In this document: piece by piece, positions 18,516-26,541 of the stretch
Numbering within the stretch: position 1 is the first letter of the stretch
How the letters are laid out: each line of letters opens with the position of its first letter
NCBI RefSeq assembly: GCF_900176305.1
Contig: NZ_FWXH01000008.1
Span: forward strand, 59,724-123,723
Direction: 5' to 3'
DNA from: Clostridium acidisoli DSM 12555
Lineage (GTDB): Bacteria; Bacillota; Clostridia; Clostridiales; Clostridiaceae
DNA length: 64,000 bases
The notes under the pieces: generated by a model
The model's input: the letters and a program-made list of their open reading frames with translations, nothing else
Database searches by the model: none
What the model was told of the DNA's origin: nothing
Program-made: the position numbers and the translations under genes

Positions 18516-18965
18516 ATGAGTTATACAATTGGAAAGCAAAAAAAAATAGCTCTTATTGCACATGACAATAGGAAGCAGGCTATAATTGAATGGGCAATAA
18601 AAAATAAAGAGGCTTTGGGAAAACATTTTCTTTGTGGTACAGGTACTACTGCAAAACTTATAGCAAAAAATACAGGTTTGCCTATAAAAGAATTTAAAAG
18701 CGGACCTATGGGCGGAGACGAGCAAATAGGTGCATCCATTGTAAATGGTGAAGTTGATTTTATGGTTTTCTTCTGGGATCCACTAACTTCACAGCCACAT
18801 GATCCAGATGTTAAGGCGCTTCTTAGAATTTCAGTTTTATATGATATTCCTGTAGCAATGAGCACATCTACTGCTGATTTTCTAATGAAATCACAGCTTA
18901 TAGATGAAGAATATGAAACACATGAAATCGATTATTATAATAAGATTAGAAAAGAAAATTTTTAA
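18516..18965 (+). CDS. mgsA: Methylglyoxal synthase
   Basis: MgsA turns dihydroxyacetone phosphate into methylglyoxal and phosphate, a bypass of lower glycolysis when phosphate is short. The 149-residue protein starts MSYTIGKQKKIALIAHDNRK. The catalytic Asp lies in GPMGGDEQIGA, and FFWDPLTSQPHDPDVKALLR is a family signature. An in-frame ATG exists at 18474, but AAGGGGG at 18503-18509 and the family start support 18516. Confidence 0.96.
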   Translation: MSYTIGKQKKIALIAHDNRKQAIIEWAIKNKEALGKHFLCGTGTTAKLIAKNTGLPIKEFKSGPMGGDEQIGASIVNGEVDFMVFFWDPLTSQPHDPDVKALLRISVLYDIPVAMSTSTADFLMKSQLIDEEYETHEIDYYNKIRKENF

Positions 18966-18975
18966 TAGACAAAAG

Positions 18976-19003
18976 TGTAACCAATAATGTAACTAAATGT
19001 AAC
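18976..19003 (+). promoter_or_regulatory. Three TGTAAC direct repeats upstream of luxE
   Basis: TGTAAC occurs at 18976-18981, 18988-18993 and 18998-19003, phased 12 and 10 bp apart, which is near one helical turn. Such iterated sites suit a regulator binding on one face. They lie about 150 bp upstream of the luxE-luxC pair. No regulator gene is adjacent. Confidence 0.4.
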
Positions 19004-19152
19004 GAAAATAATAACAAATGAAAAAGATATGGATATAACAATACAATATAAGTCATTTTTGGAGTAAGAAGGCAGAATACGGTCATAAACAGAAATTTAC
19101 AATTTTTCATATTAGAATTATGATAATCCTATAAAGAAATAGGAGGGTTAAT

Positions 19153-20298
19153 ATGGAAAATTGTGATTTTTTTCAAGACTTTAAGGCTAATATAATTAGT
19201 CAATATAATGATTGTGATGCTTATAAATTATTATGTAGCAGCCAAAATTATGATCCGAATAAAGAATTAAAAGTGGAAGATGATATGGAGAAAGTACCAT
19301 TTATTACAACAACTCTCTTTAAGAAATCTGCCAACATGTACACAAAACTACTTAGAACAGAACCCAAAAATTTGGATAAATGGACGGTATCTAGTAGTAC
19401 TAGTGGTGATCCAAGTATTGTTGGAAGAAGCAAGCAAGATCTTTTGCAAATAAAAAAGTTTGTTGAACGTGAAGGACAAACCTTAGACTCAACAAGTCAA
19501 TATAATTGTGTTTTTTATCCGGAACCAGAAGTTATGAGAAAACACAAAAGCATTCAAATATTAGACAAGCCTACCGAATCATATATAGGAAACATTCTTG
19601 ATACATTCTCGTTTAGTGAAAATACTAATTTCTTATTACATCCATATAAAGGTGAATTTTCAATTGATATGGAGGATTTTTTAGAATTTCTAAAGGAACA
19701 CGACAAAAAAAATCAACATATATCCTTAAGAGGTTCAACTTTGTTACTTTATAATGCAGTAGAAAATTTAAAAGATAAAATGAAACCGTTTCAACTAGGT
19801 GACAGATGCACAATTCACACTGGTGGCGGAGGTTGGGATGGTAAAAAAGGAAGTGTAAATTTAGGTATTAAAATCGAAAGATCAAAATTTGTAGAAGAAG
19901 TTTCTACTTTCCTTGGTGTACCTGAAGAAAACTTTATTGATACGTATTCATTTACAGAAAATACTTTTCCTATAACCGGTCACTATTCTAAAAAATATAA
20001 AAGCTATCTTTTCCATATACCAAGTTGGGGTAGAGTTATTCTAAGAGACATAAAGACATTAAAACCAGTTCATAAAGAAGGTCAAAGAGGATTAATTCAA
20101 ATGCTTAATGCATATGGAACTTCTTCTTTTGCAGGAGCATCTATAATGGTTGATGATATAGGTGAAATTGTTTCTGAAGACAGATGTCCTGAATGCGGCT
20201 TTAATGGAATGACAATAAGGATAATCGGCAGAGTGAAGGGATCAGAGGCTAAAGGTTGTGGTGCTACACTTAATATAAAGGAGGTCGAAAATGTATGA
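19153..20298 (+). CDS. luxE: LuxE-like acyl-protein synthetase
   Basis: LuxE activates fatty acids with ATP to acyl-AMP and passes the acyl group to LuxC in the fatty-acid reductase of luminous bacteria. This 381-residue protein has the adenylate-forming layout: SSSTSGDPSIVGRS near residue 80, IHTGGGGWDGKKG near 225, SFTENTFPITGHYS near 265 and a C-terminal CPECGFNGMTIRIIGR. It is close to the usual 370-380 residue length. Its stop overlaps the luxC start by four bases (ATGA). No luciferase genes are nearby, so a non-luminous use of the aldehyde or alcohol is implied. Confidence 0.85.
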   Translation: MENCDFFQDFKANIISQYNDCDAYKLLCSSQNYDPNKELKVEDDMEKVPFITTTLFKKSANMYTKLLRTEPKNLDKWTVSSSTSGDPSIVGRSKQDLLQIKKFVEREGQTLDSTSQYNCVFYPEPEVMRKHKSIQILDKPTESYIGNILDTFSFSENTNFLLHPYKGEFSIDMEDFLEFLKEHDKKNQHISLRGSTLLLYNAVENLKDKMKPFQLGDRCTIHTGGGGWDGKKGSVNLGIKIERSKFVEEVSTFLGVPEENFIDTYSFTENTFPITGHYSKKYKSYLFHIPSWGRVILRDIKTLKPVHKEGQRGLIQMLNAYGTSSFAGASIMVDDIGEIVSEDRCPECGFNGMTIRIIGRVKGSEAKGCGATLNIKEVENV

Positions 20299-21665
20299 GT
20301 GTTGATTATATGGAGAAGAATATATTAGTAGAAAAAGAAGTAGAAGATTATAAACATGAAATTTTGATTTCAAATGAAGAGGATATAAAATATAAAATTA
20401 AAGAACTTAAGGAAAATAAAAAAAAGGCTCATGATATACCTATTGAAAAGACTATAGATATTTTAGATAAGTGTGCTAAGCTGTGGCTGAATAAAGAATA
20501 TTCAACCAAACATATTGAAATGCTTTCAAAGATTACAAATCAAAGTTATGAACTTGTAGCGTATGAATTAGAAGGAACTATGAGGATGTTACTTAGGGAA
20601 AATATTGAAAAAAACATTTCAGAAGAAATTGGCGATTGTAAAATAATGGACGAATGGGTTAGGACAAGTTATGGAAAGGTTCATAGACAACCAAGAGGGC
20701 TTTTATTTCATAATGTGTCTGGAAATGCTTTTGTGGTTATACCTATGAGTATATCTATGGGCTTATTATCAAAAAATTGTAATTTAGTAAAAGTTTCTAA
20801 AGACGAGCCGTATTTTGCTTATATGTTTTATAAAAGTTTATGTGAAATCGATGAAAGTATAAAGGATAGACTTTCTATAGTATATTTTGATAGCAGTAAT
20901 GAAAATATATATGAGACTGTAGTAAAAGAAAGTGATTGCACAGTACATTGGGGTGGAGAATATTCAGGTAAAATTATGGCAGAGTTGTGCGCAAAATATG
21001 GAACACATTTAATAATGCATGGTGCAAAAATAAGCTTTGAAGTTATAGACAAAGTAGATGATATGAATGAAGTGACAAAAAATGTAGCTAGAGATGTAGT
21101 CTTGTGGGAGCAAAAAGCTTGCTTATCTCCTAGAATAATATTTATAAACAAAAAATTAGATACGGTTAATTTTGCAGAAAAGTTAGCAACTTCACTAAAC
21201 TTTTTAAGTGAAGTATTTCCCAAGGCATATCTTAATGCATGGAGTTCTGTAAAGACAATTCAAGACAGACAATATTGCTTGCTTAAATATGGAATAAATA
21301 AAGGACAGAAAGTAACTCTTTTTTCGTCGTTTAATGCAGACTATACCGTAATTTTAGAGGAAAGTTTGCCTGATAAAGAAGATATAGATAGATGTTTTAA
21401 TAGATTTGTATTAATTTCTCCTTATGAAAAAAAGGAAGATGTTTTAGGGTATGTAGAAAAAAACTTAAAGGAGTACTTGCAAACCATGGGATACAGTGGA
21501 GACGATGAAAAGTTTATAGAAGAAATTACGTCAATTGGTGTGAGTATAGTAACAAAACCTGGGGACATGTCGGCACATTATCCGGGTACATCACATGATG
21601 GTCTTCACAATCTTCAAGAGATGACATATGTTGTTAGTAGTCAATTAGATAATCCAGATGAATAA
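20295..21665 (+). CDS. luxC: LuxC-like acyl-CoA/acyl-protein reductase
   Basis: LuxC is an aldehyde-dehydrogenase-like enzyme that reduces an acyl thioester to a fatty aldehyde with NADPH. The 456-residue protein has GLLFHNVSGNAFVVIPMS, HWGGEYSGKIMAELCA and the catalytic cysteine in LWEQKACLSPRIIFIN. It is translationally coupled to luxE. The C-terminal DMSAHYPGTSHDGLHNL carries several histidines typical of the family. Natural substrate and product are unknown; membrane-lipid aldehyde or plasmalogen metabolism is one guess. Confidence 0.87.
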   Translation: MSVDYMEKNILVEKEVEDYKHEILISNEEDIKYKIKELKENKKKAHDIPIEKTIDILDKCAKLWLNKEYSTKHIEMLSKITNQSYELVAYELEGTMRMLLRENIEKNISEEIGDCKIMDEWVRTSYGKVHRQPRGLLFHNVSGNAFVVIPMSISMGLLSKNCNLVKVSKDEPYFAYMFYKSLCEIDESIKDRLSIVYFDSSNENIYETVVKESDCTVHWGGEYSGKIMAELCAKYGTHLIMHGAKISFEVIDKVDDMNEVTKNVARDVVLWEQKACLSPRIIFINKKLDTVNFAEKLATSLNFLSEVFPKAYLNAWSSVKTIQDRQYCLLKYGINKGQKVTLFSSFNADYTVILEESLPDKEDIDRCFNRFVLISPYEKKEDVLGYVEKNLKEYLQTMGYSGDDEKFIEEITSIGVSIVTKPGDMSAHYPGTSHDGLHNLQEMTYVVSSQLDNPDE

Positions 21666-21770
21666 AAGGTTTAATTATTGAACAACATATATACAAAAAA
21701 TAATAATTCTGATATAATTAAGAAAATAAATTAAATTAAGTAGTTAATTTAGGTAAAGGAGTGGTTTATT

Positions 21771-21806
21771 ATGAAGAAAATATTAATAGAGGTTTTATAC
21801 AACTAA
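21771..21806 (+). CDS. Putative 11-residue leader peptide
   Basis: ATG at 21771 lies 10 bases after AAAGGAG (21755-21761) and opens a frame reading MKKILIEVLYN before TAA. The spacing is that of a real translation start, while the product is too short to be an enzyme. It may be a leader peptide whose translation controls the terminators downstream. It could also be chance. Confidence 0.45.
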   Translation: MKKILIEVLYN

Positions 21807-21817
21807 TTTAATATGGA

Positions 21818-21857
21818 GTCATAAGCAAAAATGTAATTAAATTGGGTGCTTATTGAC
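21818..21857 (+). repeat. Leader hairpin with single bulge
   Basis: GTCATAAGCA (21818-21827) pairs with TGCTTAT-T-GAC (21847-21857), ten base pairs interrupted by one bulged T. It starts 11 nt after the leader-ORF stop, close enough to be opened by a stalled ribosome. Confidence 0.5.
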
Positions 21858-21898
21858 TTGAATTTCGAATTAACCCCTTAAGCCTGTTTATAATATTG

Positions 21899-21945
21899 TT
21901 TGAACGGTTACGCGGTATGGTTATCGCGTTTTTTTTATGTTCAAA
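21899..21945 (+). terminator. First tandem terminator upstream of rsgA
   Basis: ACGCG (21910-21914) pairs with CGCGT (21925-21929) and is followed by a T-tract to 21936. An outer 7-bp pairing TTTGAAC/GTTCAAA (21899-21905 with 21939-21945) surrounds it and would compete with the T-tract. Confidence 0.6.
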
Positions 21946-21981
21946 ATACCACGGGAAGGTTATTTCCCGTGGTATTTTTTT
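21944..21981 (+). terminator. Second, strong terminator upstream of rsgA
   Basis: A perfect 14-bp stem (AAATACCACGGGAA, 21944-21957 with 21964-21977) with a 6-nt loop runs into a T-tract ending at 21981. It is a textbook intrinsic terminator, 43 bases before rsgA. Confidence 0.85.
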
Positions 21982-22024
21982 GCACTTTTTAAGGGGTAAA
22001 CTAAAAAAGAAAGAGGTAAAATTA

Positions 22025-23041
22025 ATGAAATTAAGTAAATATGGATGGAATGAAAAATTAGAGCAAGCTTTTAAAAAATATTATGAACTTGGAATGAATC
22101 CAGGAAGAGTTTTTGTAGAAAACAAAAATATTTATAAGGTATATACAGAAATAGGAGAAATAGAAGGCAAGGTTTCTGGAAAATTTCAATATGAAACTGT
22201 TGGAAAAGATGAATTTCCAGCGGTTGGAGATTGGGTAGCCGTAGATATAAGAGAAGAGGAGAAAAGCGGAACTATTCATGAGGTATTAAAAAGGAGCAGC
22301 TGTTTTTTTAGAAAAACAGCTGGAGCTGTTACAGAAGCACAAGTTATAGCTTCTAACTTTAATTATGTCTTTATAGTAACGTCGTTAAACTTTAATTTTA
22401 ATCTTAGAAGAATTGAAAGGTACCTTACTATAGCTTTAAATAGTGGGGGCATTCCTGTTATTATTTTGAGCAAGGCAGATTTGTGTGAGAATGTTGAAGA
22501 AAAAATTCAAGAGGTGAGAGATATAGCTTTTGGTGTTGAAGTCTACGCAATTAGTTCATTAAATGGTGAAGGAATAAATGATCTTTTAAATTTATTACAA
22601 TCAGGTTTAACCGCAGCAGTAGTAGGATCATCTGGAGTTGGAAAATCAACTTTGTTAAACAAATTGGCAGGGAAAAACCTTATGGAAACAAGTGAGATAA
22701 GGGAAGAAGATTCAAAGGGAAAACATACAACTACCAAAAGACAACTCTTTTTATTACCATCAGGTGGCATAATAATTGACACTCCAGGAACAAGGGAACT
22801 TGGCTTGTGGGATACTAAAGAGAGCTTTTCAGATGTATTTAATGATATAGAAGAACTTTCAACTCAGTGTAAATTTAGAGATTGCAAACATGAAAATGAG
22901 CCAGGATGCAACGTTAAGGCAGCTTTAGAATCTGGAATTTTAGATGAAAAGCGTTTTGAAAGCTACAGAAAATTGCTTAGAGAAAATATATATATTGAAA
23001 ATAAACAAAAACAAATAAATAGAAAAAGAAGAAACAAATAA
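22025..23041 (+). CDS. rsgA: Ribosome small-subunit GTPase RsgA
   Basis: RsgA (338 residues) is the circularly permuted GTPase that checks late 30S subunit assembly. An OB-fold occupies residues about 1-110. GTPase motifs appear in permuted order: ILSKADLC (G4), then GSSGVGKSTL (G1) and IIDTPGTREL (G3). The C-terminal zinc site reads CKFRDCKHENEPGC. AAAGAGGT at 22009-22016 selects the ATG at 22025; the longer upstream frame runs through the terminators. In many bacilli rsgA sits with stp/prkC, but here it is separate. Confidence 0.95.
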   Translation: MKLSKYGWNEKLEQAFKKYYELGMNPGRVFVENKNIYKVYTEIGEIEGKVSGKFQYETVGKDEFPAVGDWVAVDIREEEKSGTIHEVLKRSSCFFRKTAGAVTEAQVIASNFNYVFIVTSLNFNFNLRRIERYLTIALNSGGIPVIILSKADLCENVEEKIQEVRDIAFGVEVYAISSLNGEGINDLLNLLQSGLTAAVVGSSGVGKSTLLNKLAGKNLMETSEIREEDSKGKHTTTKRQLFLLPSGGIIIDTPGTRELGLWDTKESFSDVFNDIEELSTQCKFRDCKHENEPGCNVKAALESGILDEKRFESYRKLLRENIYIENKQKQINRKRRNK

Positions 23042-23173
23042 ATAATTATTTTTCATGTGTATTGTTAAATTGGTAAAATTTAAATTGACAAAGATGGAAA
23101 GGGATGTTAATATAAAATATATTAATCATATATGAATAATATGTAAAGTTTAAATATTGTGGTTGACCAGAAG

Positions 23174-23211
23174 GCTGGAGACTAAGTACTTAAAAGTATT
23201 TAGTCTCCAGC
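23174..23211 (+). terminator. rsgA terminator
   Basis: GCTGGAGACTAAGTACTT (from 23174) folds on the sequence ending CTCCAGC at 23211, about 17 bp with one wobble, followed by TTGTTTTAT. Confidence 0.7.
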
Positions 23212-23301
23212 TTGTTTTATCTATTCGCTACCATCCGTAAGACTCCAACTTATCAAGCATTGAGTTAACGGATGCTACGCGCTGGACTTTAGTTCAACTA
23301 A

Positions 23302-23339
23302 CACTCAGATGGTGTCAAAACCAAAACCCCATCTGAGTG
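23302..23339 (+). repeat. 11-bp perfect hairpin upstream of HMA lipoprotein
   Basis: CACTCAGATGG (23302-23312) pairs exactly with 23329-23339. No immediate T-tract follows, though TTTCACTTTATT comes shortly after. It may be a leader structure of the lipoprotein gene or part of a dispersed element. Confidence 0.5.
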
Positions 23340-23375
23340 CAAGTTTCACTTTATTAAGAATTAGGGGGAACGAAA

Positions 23376-23831
23376 ATGAAGATTAAGAGAAAAACAATTG
23401 CCATTATTTTAATTTTAGCCTGTATGCTTCTTATAGGGATTGGATGTGATAGTTCAAAAAACGCCGCATCTAATAATAAAAAGAATATTTCTGCAAAAAA
23501 TACTTCTAAATCATCAAAATGTAATGAAGCTGATTGCAATATGACAAATTGTACTGATGGAGGTAACAAACAGGATTCAATGGAAAACACTGCACTTGAA
23601 ACAACAGGAACAACCAAAACTATTAAAATTAATGGAATGAAATGTGCACAATGTATAAAAAGAGTAAAAGCATCATTAGGTAAAATTGATGGAGTAAAAA
23701 TTGTAAAAGTTGATATTGGAATTGCTGTAATTAACGTTACGAAGAATGTAGATGACGTTACTATAAAAAATAGTATTGAGAAAAATGCTCAAGGTAAGGA
23801 CACAGGATATAAGGTTTTAGGCATATCATAA
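23376..23831 (+). CDS. Lipoprotein with heavy-metal-associated domain
   Basis: The 151-residue protein has a signal segment with a lipobox (LLIGIGC), a Ser/Asn/Lys-rich linker, a cysteine patch (CNEADCNMTNC) and a C-terminal HMA domain at about residues 80-150 with GMKCAQCIKRVKASL. HMA domains bind Cu(I) or similar soft metals through CxxC; here the domain would sit outside the membrane, which is unusual since most are cytoplasmic. The next gene, a DsbD_2-type membrane protein with a cupredoxin-like tail, starts 15 bp later. Together they look like a copper relay or export module. Confidence 0.82.
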   Translation: MKIKRKTIAIILILACMLLIGIGCDSSKNAASNNKKNISAKNTSKSSKCNEADCNMTNCTDGGNKQDSMENTALETTGTTKTIKINGMKCAQCIKRVKASLGKIDGVKIVKVDIGIAVINVTKNVDDVTIKNSIEKNAQGKDTGYKVLGIS

Positions 23832-23846
23832 AGGTGGATAAATTTT

Positions 23847-24911
23847 ATGTATGATGGATTAAAAAATTTAGTTTTGCTTAAATATTTACCTGAATTAGGT
23901 AAAAATCCAAGTGCTGGGCTGCTATTTGTTTTTGGAGTACTTACTTCAGTTCATTGTGCTTGTATGTGTGGTGGGATAGTCATTTCACAAAGCATTAAAA
24001 GTGAGGACAAGAGGTTTAGTCTTTCAGCAATTCTTTATAATTTGGGTAGAATTATATCATATACAACAATTGGTGGAATTGTTGGTGGATTAGGACAGAT
24101 AATTAGCTTTAATGGTGTACTTAAAGGTATTGTGCCAGTTGTAGCAGGTATATTTATGATTATTATGTCAATTAATTTATTAGGCATATTTTCTTTTCTA
24201 AGAAGGTTAAATTTCACAATTCCTTCAGTTGTAGCTAAAAAAATTTTTAATGGGAATAGTTACAGTCCGATAGTTATAGGGCTATTATCAGGACTAATGC
24301 CTTGTGGGCCTTTGCAGATGATACAATTGTACGCATTAAGTACAAAAAGTTTTATTTATGGAGCGATTGGTGCATTTATCTTTTCAATTGGTACAGTTCC
24401 ATTGCTTATTATATTAGGAACAGTAGCAGGGGCACACACAATTTTTATAAAAAAATTTTCAAAAATAACTTTAAAATTTAGTGCAATGATTATATTAGTG
24501 CTTGGGGTGGTAATGATTTCAAGGGGGATAACAATAGAAGGAATAGATTTTAGCTCAAATAAGGTTGTTATGAATGAGGACACAGTTTTTGCAGTAGTCA
24601 GAAGTGACAAACAAGAAGTAGAAACAAAGTTAAAACCAGATGCTTTTCCACCAATTGTTGTGGTTAAAAACATACCTGTTAAATGGGATATGGTTGTTTC
24701 AAAGGAAGATTTAAATGAATGCAACAATGAAATACAAGTCACAAAATTTGGTGTGAAAAAGAAATTTTTAGTAGGACATAATATTATGAAATTTACACCT
24801 AAAGAAACTGGAGAGTATATGTTTACTTGTTATATGGGGATGATAAAGAGCAAAATAACTGTTGTAAATGATATTAAAGAGCTAGAAAATTTGAAAAGAA
24901 ACACAAATTAG
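23847..24911 (+). CDS. TauE/SafE- or DsbD_2-type membrane protein with cupredoxin-like tail
   Basis: The 354-residue protein has a transmembrane region (residues about 20-235) with two paired-cysteine motifs, CACMCGG in the first helix and GLMPCGPLQM in a later one, as in the UreH/DsbD_2 family of metal or thiol carriers. The C-terminal about 90 residues form a cupredoxin-like domain with FTPKETGEYMFTCYMGM, whose Cys/Met could bind copper. Context with the HMA lipoprotein suggests copper transfer across the membrane. Sulfite export, an automatic label of the family, is less likely. Confidence 0.8.
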   Translation: MYDGLKNLVLLKYLPELGKNPSAGLLFVFGVLTSVHCACMCGGIVISQSIKSEDKRFSLSAILYNLGRIISYTTIGGIVGGLGQIISFNGVLKGIVPVVAGIFMIIMSINLLGIFSFLRRLNFTIPSVVAKKIFNGNSYSPIVIGLLSGLMPCGPLQMIQLYALSTKSFIYGAIGAFIFSIGTVPLLIILGTVAGAHTIFIKKFSKITLKFSAMIILVLGVVMISRGITIEGIDFSSNKVVMNEDTVFAVVRSDKQEVETKLKPDAFPPIVVVKNIPVKWDMVVSKEDLNECNNEIQVTKFGVKKKFLVGHNIMKFTPKETGEYMFTCYMGMIKSKITVVNDIKELENLKRNTN

Positions 24912-25002
24912 TATTATCATAATATTGACATATATTCAAAATGATGATAATATTGTAGCAAACATATATAAATACTTGGAATAATGCTCACTGGAAAACC
25001 AG

Positions 25003-25045
25003 AGGCTTTGTATAAACTTACATTTATACAAAGCCTTATTTTTAT
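25003..25045 (+). terminator. Terminator or attenuator before the nitrogenase-like operon
   Basis: A perfect 14-bp stem (AGGCTTTGTATAAA, 25003-25016 with 25023-25036) is followed by TATTTTTATAT. A small CTGG/CCAG hairpin (24991-25002) abuts it. It ends only about 30 bases before the ATG of the next gene, inside the likely leader, so attenuation is possible. It may simply end the upstream gene. Confidence 0.6.
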
Positions 25046-25071
25046 ATATAAGATTGGAGGTATAGTAAAGT

Positions 25072-26541
25072 ATGTCTATTAACATTAAAAGGATTGAAGC
25101 TGAAACAAGAGAAAACAGACTAGGTTCTATTACTGGATACACAGGAACAATAAAAGATTTAGTGAGGCAAACGAGTTGTGGGTGCCTAAAAAACAAAGAA
25201 AGATGTTTTAGTCAGGCAAGCAATTGTAGTTCGGGATGTGCACAAGGATATCTTTCAGGGATAATTGATGCAGCTATTGTAAATCACGGTGCCATTGGAT
25301 GTTCGGCAGATGTGATAGGTGAAAATACAACTCTAAAATGGGGTCAGAATATAAGAAACTTGGAACACTCAAATGTTAAGATTATAAACACAAATATGAC
25401 TGAAAATACAACGGTATTTGGGGGCATTGATAAGCTTAAAGAAGGAATTTGGGAAGCTTATAAAAGATTTAATCCAAAAGCAATATTCATAACTACCTCT
25501 TGTGCATCAGCAATTATAGGAGATGATGTTAAGAGTATAGCTGATGAGATAGAAAAGGAAATTAAAATACCAGTTGTACCAGTATTTTGTGAAGGCTTTA
25601 GATCTAAAATATGGGCTTCTGGTTTTGATTCAGCATTTCACGCAGTATTAACTCGTATAATAAAACCACCTAAACAAAAAAGATCTAACATAGTTAACAT
25701 GATAAATTTTAATGGAAGTGCAAGGGATTATATAATAGAAATTTTATCTAACATCGGTTTAGTACCTCAGTTTGGACTTAGATATAGTACTATAGATGAA
25801 ATATCTAGAATGTCAGAATCAGCTGCGACCATAAGCATATGTGGAACTTTAGGAAGTTATTTAGGTAATGGACTTGAACAAAAATTTGGGGTGCCATATG
25901 TAAAATCAATACAACCTCATGGAATAGCGGGAATGGATAGCTGGCTTAGAGCTTTAGCAAAAATAACAAATAAAGAAAAAGAAGTTGAAGATTATATAAA
26001 GAATGAGAAATTACGTATTGCTCCTGAACTTGAAGAAATAAGGAACAAACTTAAAGGAAAAAAGGCAGTTATAGGTATGGGACCAAGTTTTGCACATAAC
26101 TATATAAGAGTTTTGAAAGAACTAGGAGTAGAAGTTATTTGGGGAATATCGTGGCATTTTGATCAACACTATGATCATGGAAACATTCCTGAGTCAACTG
26201 TAGCATTATCAACCATAGAGGAAGAAACTCCTATAAGTGTTTGTGATCAACAAAATTTTGAAATATTAAATCTTTTAAATAAATTAAAACCTGATTTATA
26301 TGTAGCAAGGCATCCCGGAACTACAGTATGGCCTACAAAAATGGGTATTCCTTCAATAATGCTAGCAGATGAATATAGTGCATTTGGATATAGAGGAATT
26401 ATAGATTTTGGATATAGACTTATTGATACTTTAGCAAACAATAGTCTTGCACAAAATTTATCAAGCAGAATAAAACTTCCATATTCCAAGTGGTGGTTTG
26501 AACAAGATGCATTTAAATTCCTAGAAAATGAGGTGGGATAA
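25072..26541 (+). CDS. Nitrogenase-like component 1, NifD-like subunit
   Basis: This 489-residue protein belongs to the nitrogenase component-1 superfamily but is not NifD, VnfD or AnfD. P-cluster-type cysteines are kept: Cys56 (SSGCAQGY), Cys77 (HGAIGC) and Cys144 (TTSCASAIIGDD). Cys257 (ISICGTLGSYLG) aligns with the FeMo-cofactor cysteine. The His442 equivalent is missing before SAFGYRG, and His195 is replaced in WASGFDSAFH. An extra N-terminal set, Cys36, Cys38, Cys45 and Cys52, could hold another cluster. It overlaps the K-like gene by one base. Function is unknown; a reductase for an imported small molecule is my inference. Confidence 0.85.
   Translation: MSINIKRIEAETRENRLGSITGYTGTIKDLVRQTSCGCLKNKERCFSQASNCSSGCAQGYLSGIIDAAIVNHGAIGCSADVIGENTTLKWGQNIRNLEHSNVKIINTNMTENTTVFGGIDKLKEGIWEAYKRFNPKAIFITTSCASAIIGDDVKSIADEIEKEIKIPVVPVFCEGFRSKIWASGFDSAFHAVLTRIIKPPKQKRSNIVNMINFNGSARDYIIEILSNIGLVPQFGLRYSTIDEISRMSESAATISICGTLGSYLGNGLEQKFGVPYVKSIQPHGIAGMDSWLRALAKITNKEKEVEDYIKNEKLRIAPELEEIRNKLKGKKAVIGMGPSFAHNYIRVLKELGVEVIWGISWHFDQHYDHGNIPESTVALSTIEEETPISVCDQQNFEILNLLNKLKPDLYVARHPGTTVWPTKMGIPSIMLADEYSAFGYRGIIDFGYRLIDTLANNSLAQNLSSRIKLPYSKWWFEQDAFKFLENEVG

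Larger units (their letters stand above)
21873..21997 (+). promoter_or_regulatory. Long-range pairing enclosing both terminators
   Basis: ACCCCTTAA (21873-21881) is the exact complement of TTAAGGGGT (21989-21997), which lies after the second terminator. The pairing would form a closing stem around them. The right arm also lies 14-22 bases before the rsgA ribosome site, so it could influence translation. Confidence 0.45.
21666..22024 (+). promoter_or_regulatory. Attenuator-like leader upstream of rsgA
   Basis: This 359-bp stretch between luxC and rsgA holds an 11-codon ORF with a good ribosome site, a bulged hairpin, two tandem terminators and a long-range pairing that encloses the terminators (all listed separately). 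The order small ORF, hairpin, terminator, gene is that of ribosome-controlled attenuators. Confidence 0.55.
23042..23375. other. 334-bp intergenic region with two hairpins
   Basis: After rsgA there is a terminator hairpin (23174-23211) and a second perfect hairpin (23302-23339), plus a shorter inverted match CATCCGT/ACGGATG. This segment is visibly richer in GC than the surrounding spacer. No coding frame is convincing. Confidence 0.6.

Noticed and set aside
20828..21223. Minus-strand frame of 131 codons opposite luxC
   Set aside because: It lies wholly within the conserved luxC coding region and shows no recognisable domain.
19153..21665. Bioluminescence operon
   Set aside because: There is no luxAB, luxD or luxG, and the organism appears to be an anaerobe.
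21896..22024. Longer RsgA start at 21896
   Set aside because: The frame runs through two terminator hairpins; a good ribosome site and the family start support 22025.
24961..25045. Known riboswitch upstream of the nitrogenase-like operon
   Set aside because: I compared it from memory with SAM, preQ1, purine, Moco, fluoride, ZTP and guanidine classes and found no matching core; only the terminator is supported.
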